A DNA stretch of 7,387 nt, from contig VBME01000188.1 of NCBI GenBank assembly GCA_005878995.1, positions 1 through 7,387 of the forward strand, given 5' to 3'. The notes under the pieces are model-generated. The model did no database searches. It worked only from the letters and a program-made list of their open reading frames with translations, and was not told the origin of the DNA. Source of the stretch: Methanobacteriota archaeon. GTDB taxonomy: Archaea > Thermoplasmatota > Thermoplasmata > RBG-16-68-12. The position numbers and the translations under genes are program-made. Positions 7,380-7,387 of the stretch are shown here, piece after piece. Positions within the stretch are counted from its first letter, which is position 1; every line of letters starts with the position of its first letter.

Positions 7380-7387
7380 GAGCGGGT

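Overview
The window reads as a GC-rich archaeal chromosome segment. The strongest clue is a complete transcription initiation factor B (TFB) gene with an archaeal-style AT-rich TATA region in front of it. Next to it lies a ferredoxin-dependent 2-oxoacid oxidoreductase subunit of the fused gamma-alpha type common in archaea. Short leaders, GGAGG-type ribosome binding sites and the gene mix would fit an uncultured Thermoplasmatota-like or similar high-GC archaeon. That placement is an inference; no rRNA or other strong taxonomic marker is present.

Layout. Minus strand 1-1031: the N-terminal 343 residues of a 2-oxoacid:ferredoxin oxidoreductase alpha subunit, cut by the left edge. Then a 162-nt leader/intergenic stretch, followed by TFB (1194-2180, minus) with its promoter at about 2219-2242. 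A gene-free stretch of about 325 nt (2181-2504) separates TFB from a divergent plus-strand cluster: class II fumarase (2505-3923), an ABM-domain small protein that starts inside the fumarase stop codon (3920-4255), and a GNAT acetyltransferase (4327-4758). This cluster meets, tail to tail with only 27 nt between, a minus-strand pair made of a Nudix-HAD fusion (6312-7379, 5' end near the right edge) followed after 29 nt by an aldehyde dehydrogenase (4786-6282).

How it fits together. The oxidoreductase (2-oxoglutarate to succinyl-CoA is the likeliest reaction) and the fumarase (fumarate/malate) are both citric-acid-cycle-type functions, but they lie on opposite strands and are separated by TFB, so they are not one operon. 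The aldehyde dehydrogenase and the Nudix-phosphatase fusion look like a co-transcribed housekeeping/clean-up pair of unknown substrate.

Nothing here amounts to a defence system, mobile element, CRISPR array or clearly new multi-gene system. The items most worth a second look are the one-chain fusion of a Nudix hydrolase with a zinc-loop HAD phosphatase, the doubled TATA region of TFB, the structured leaders, and the translationally coupled fumarase-ABM pair.
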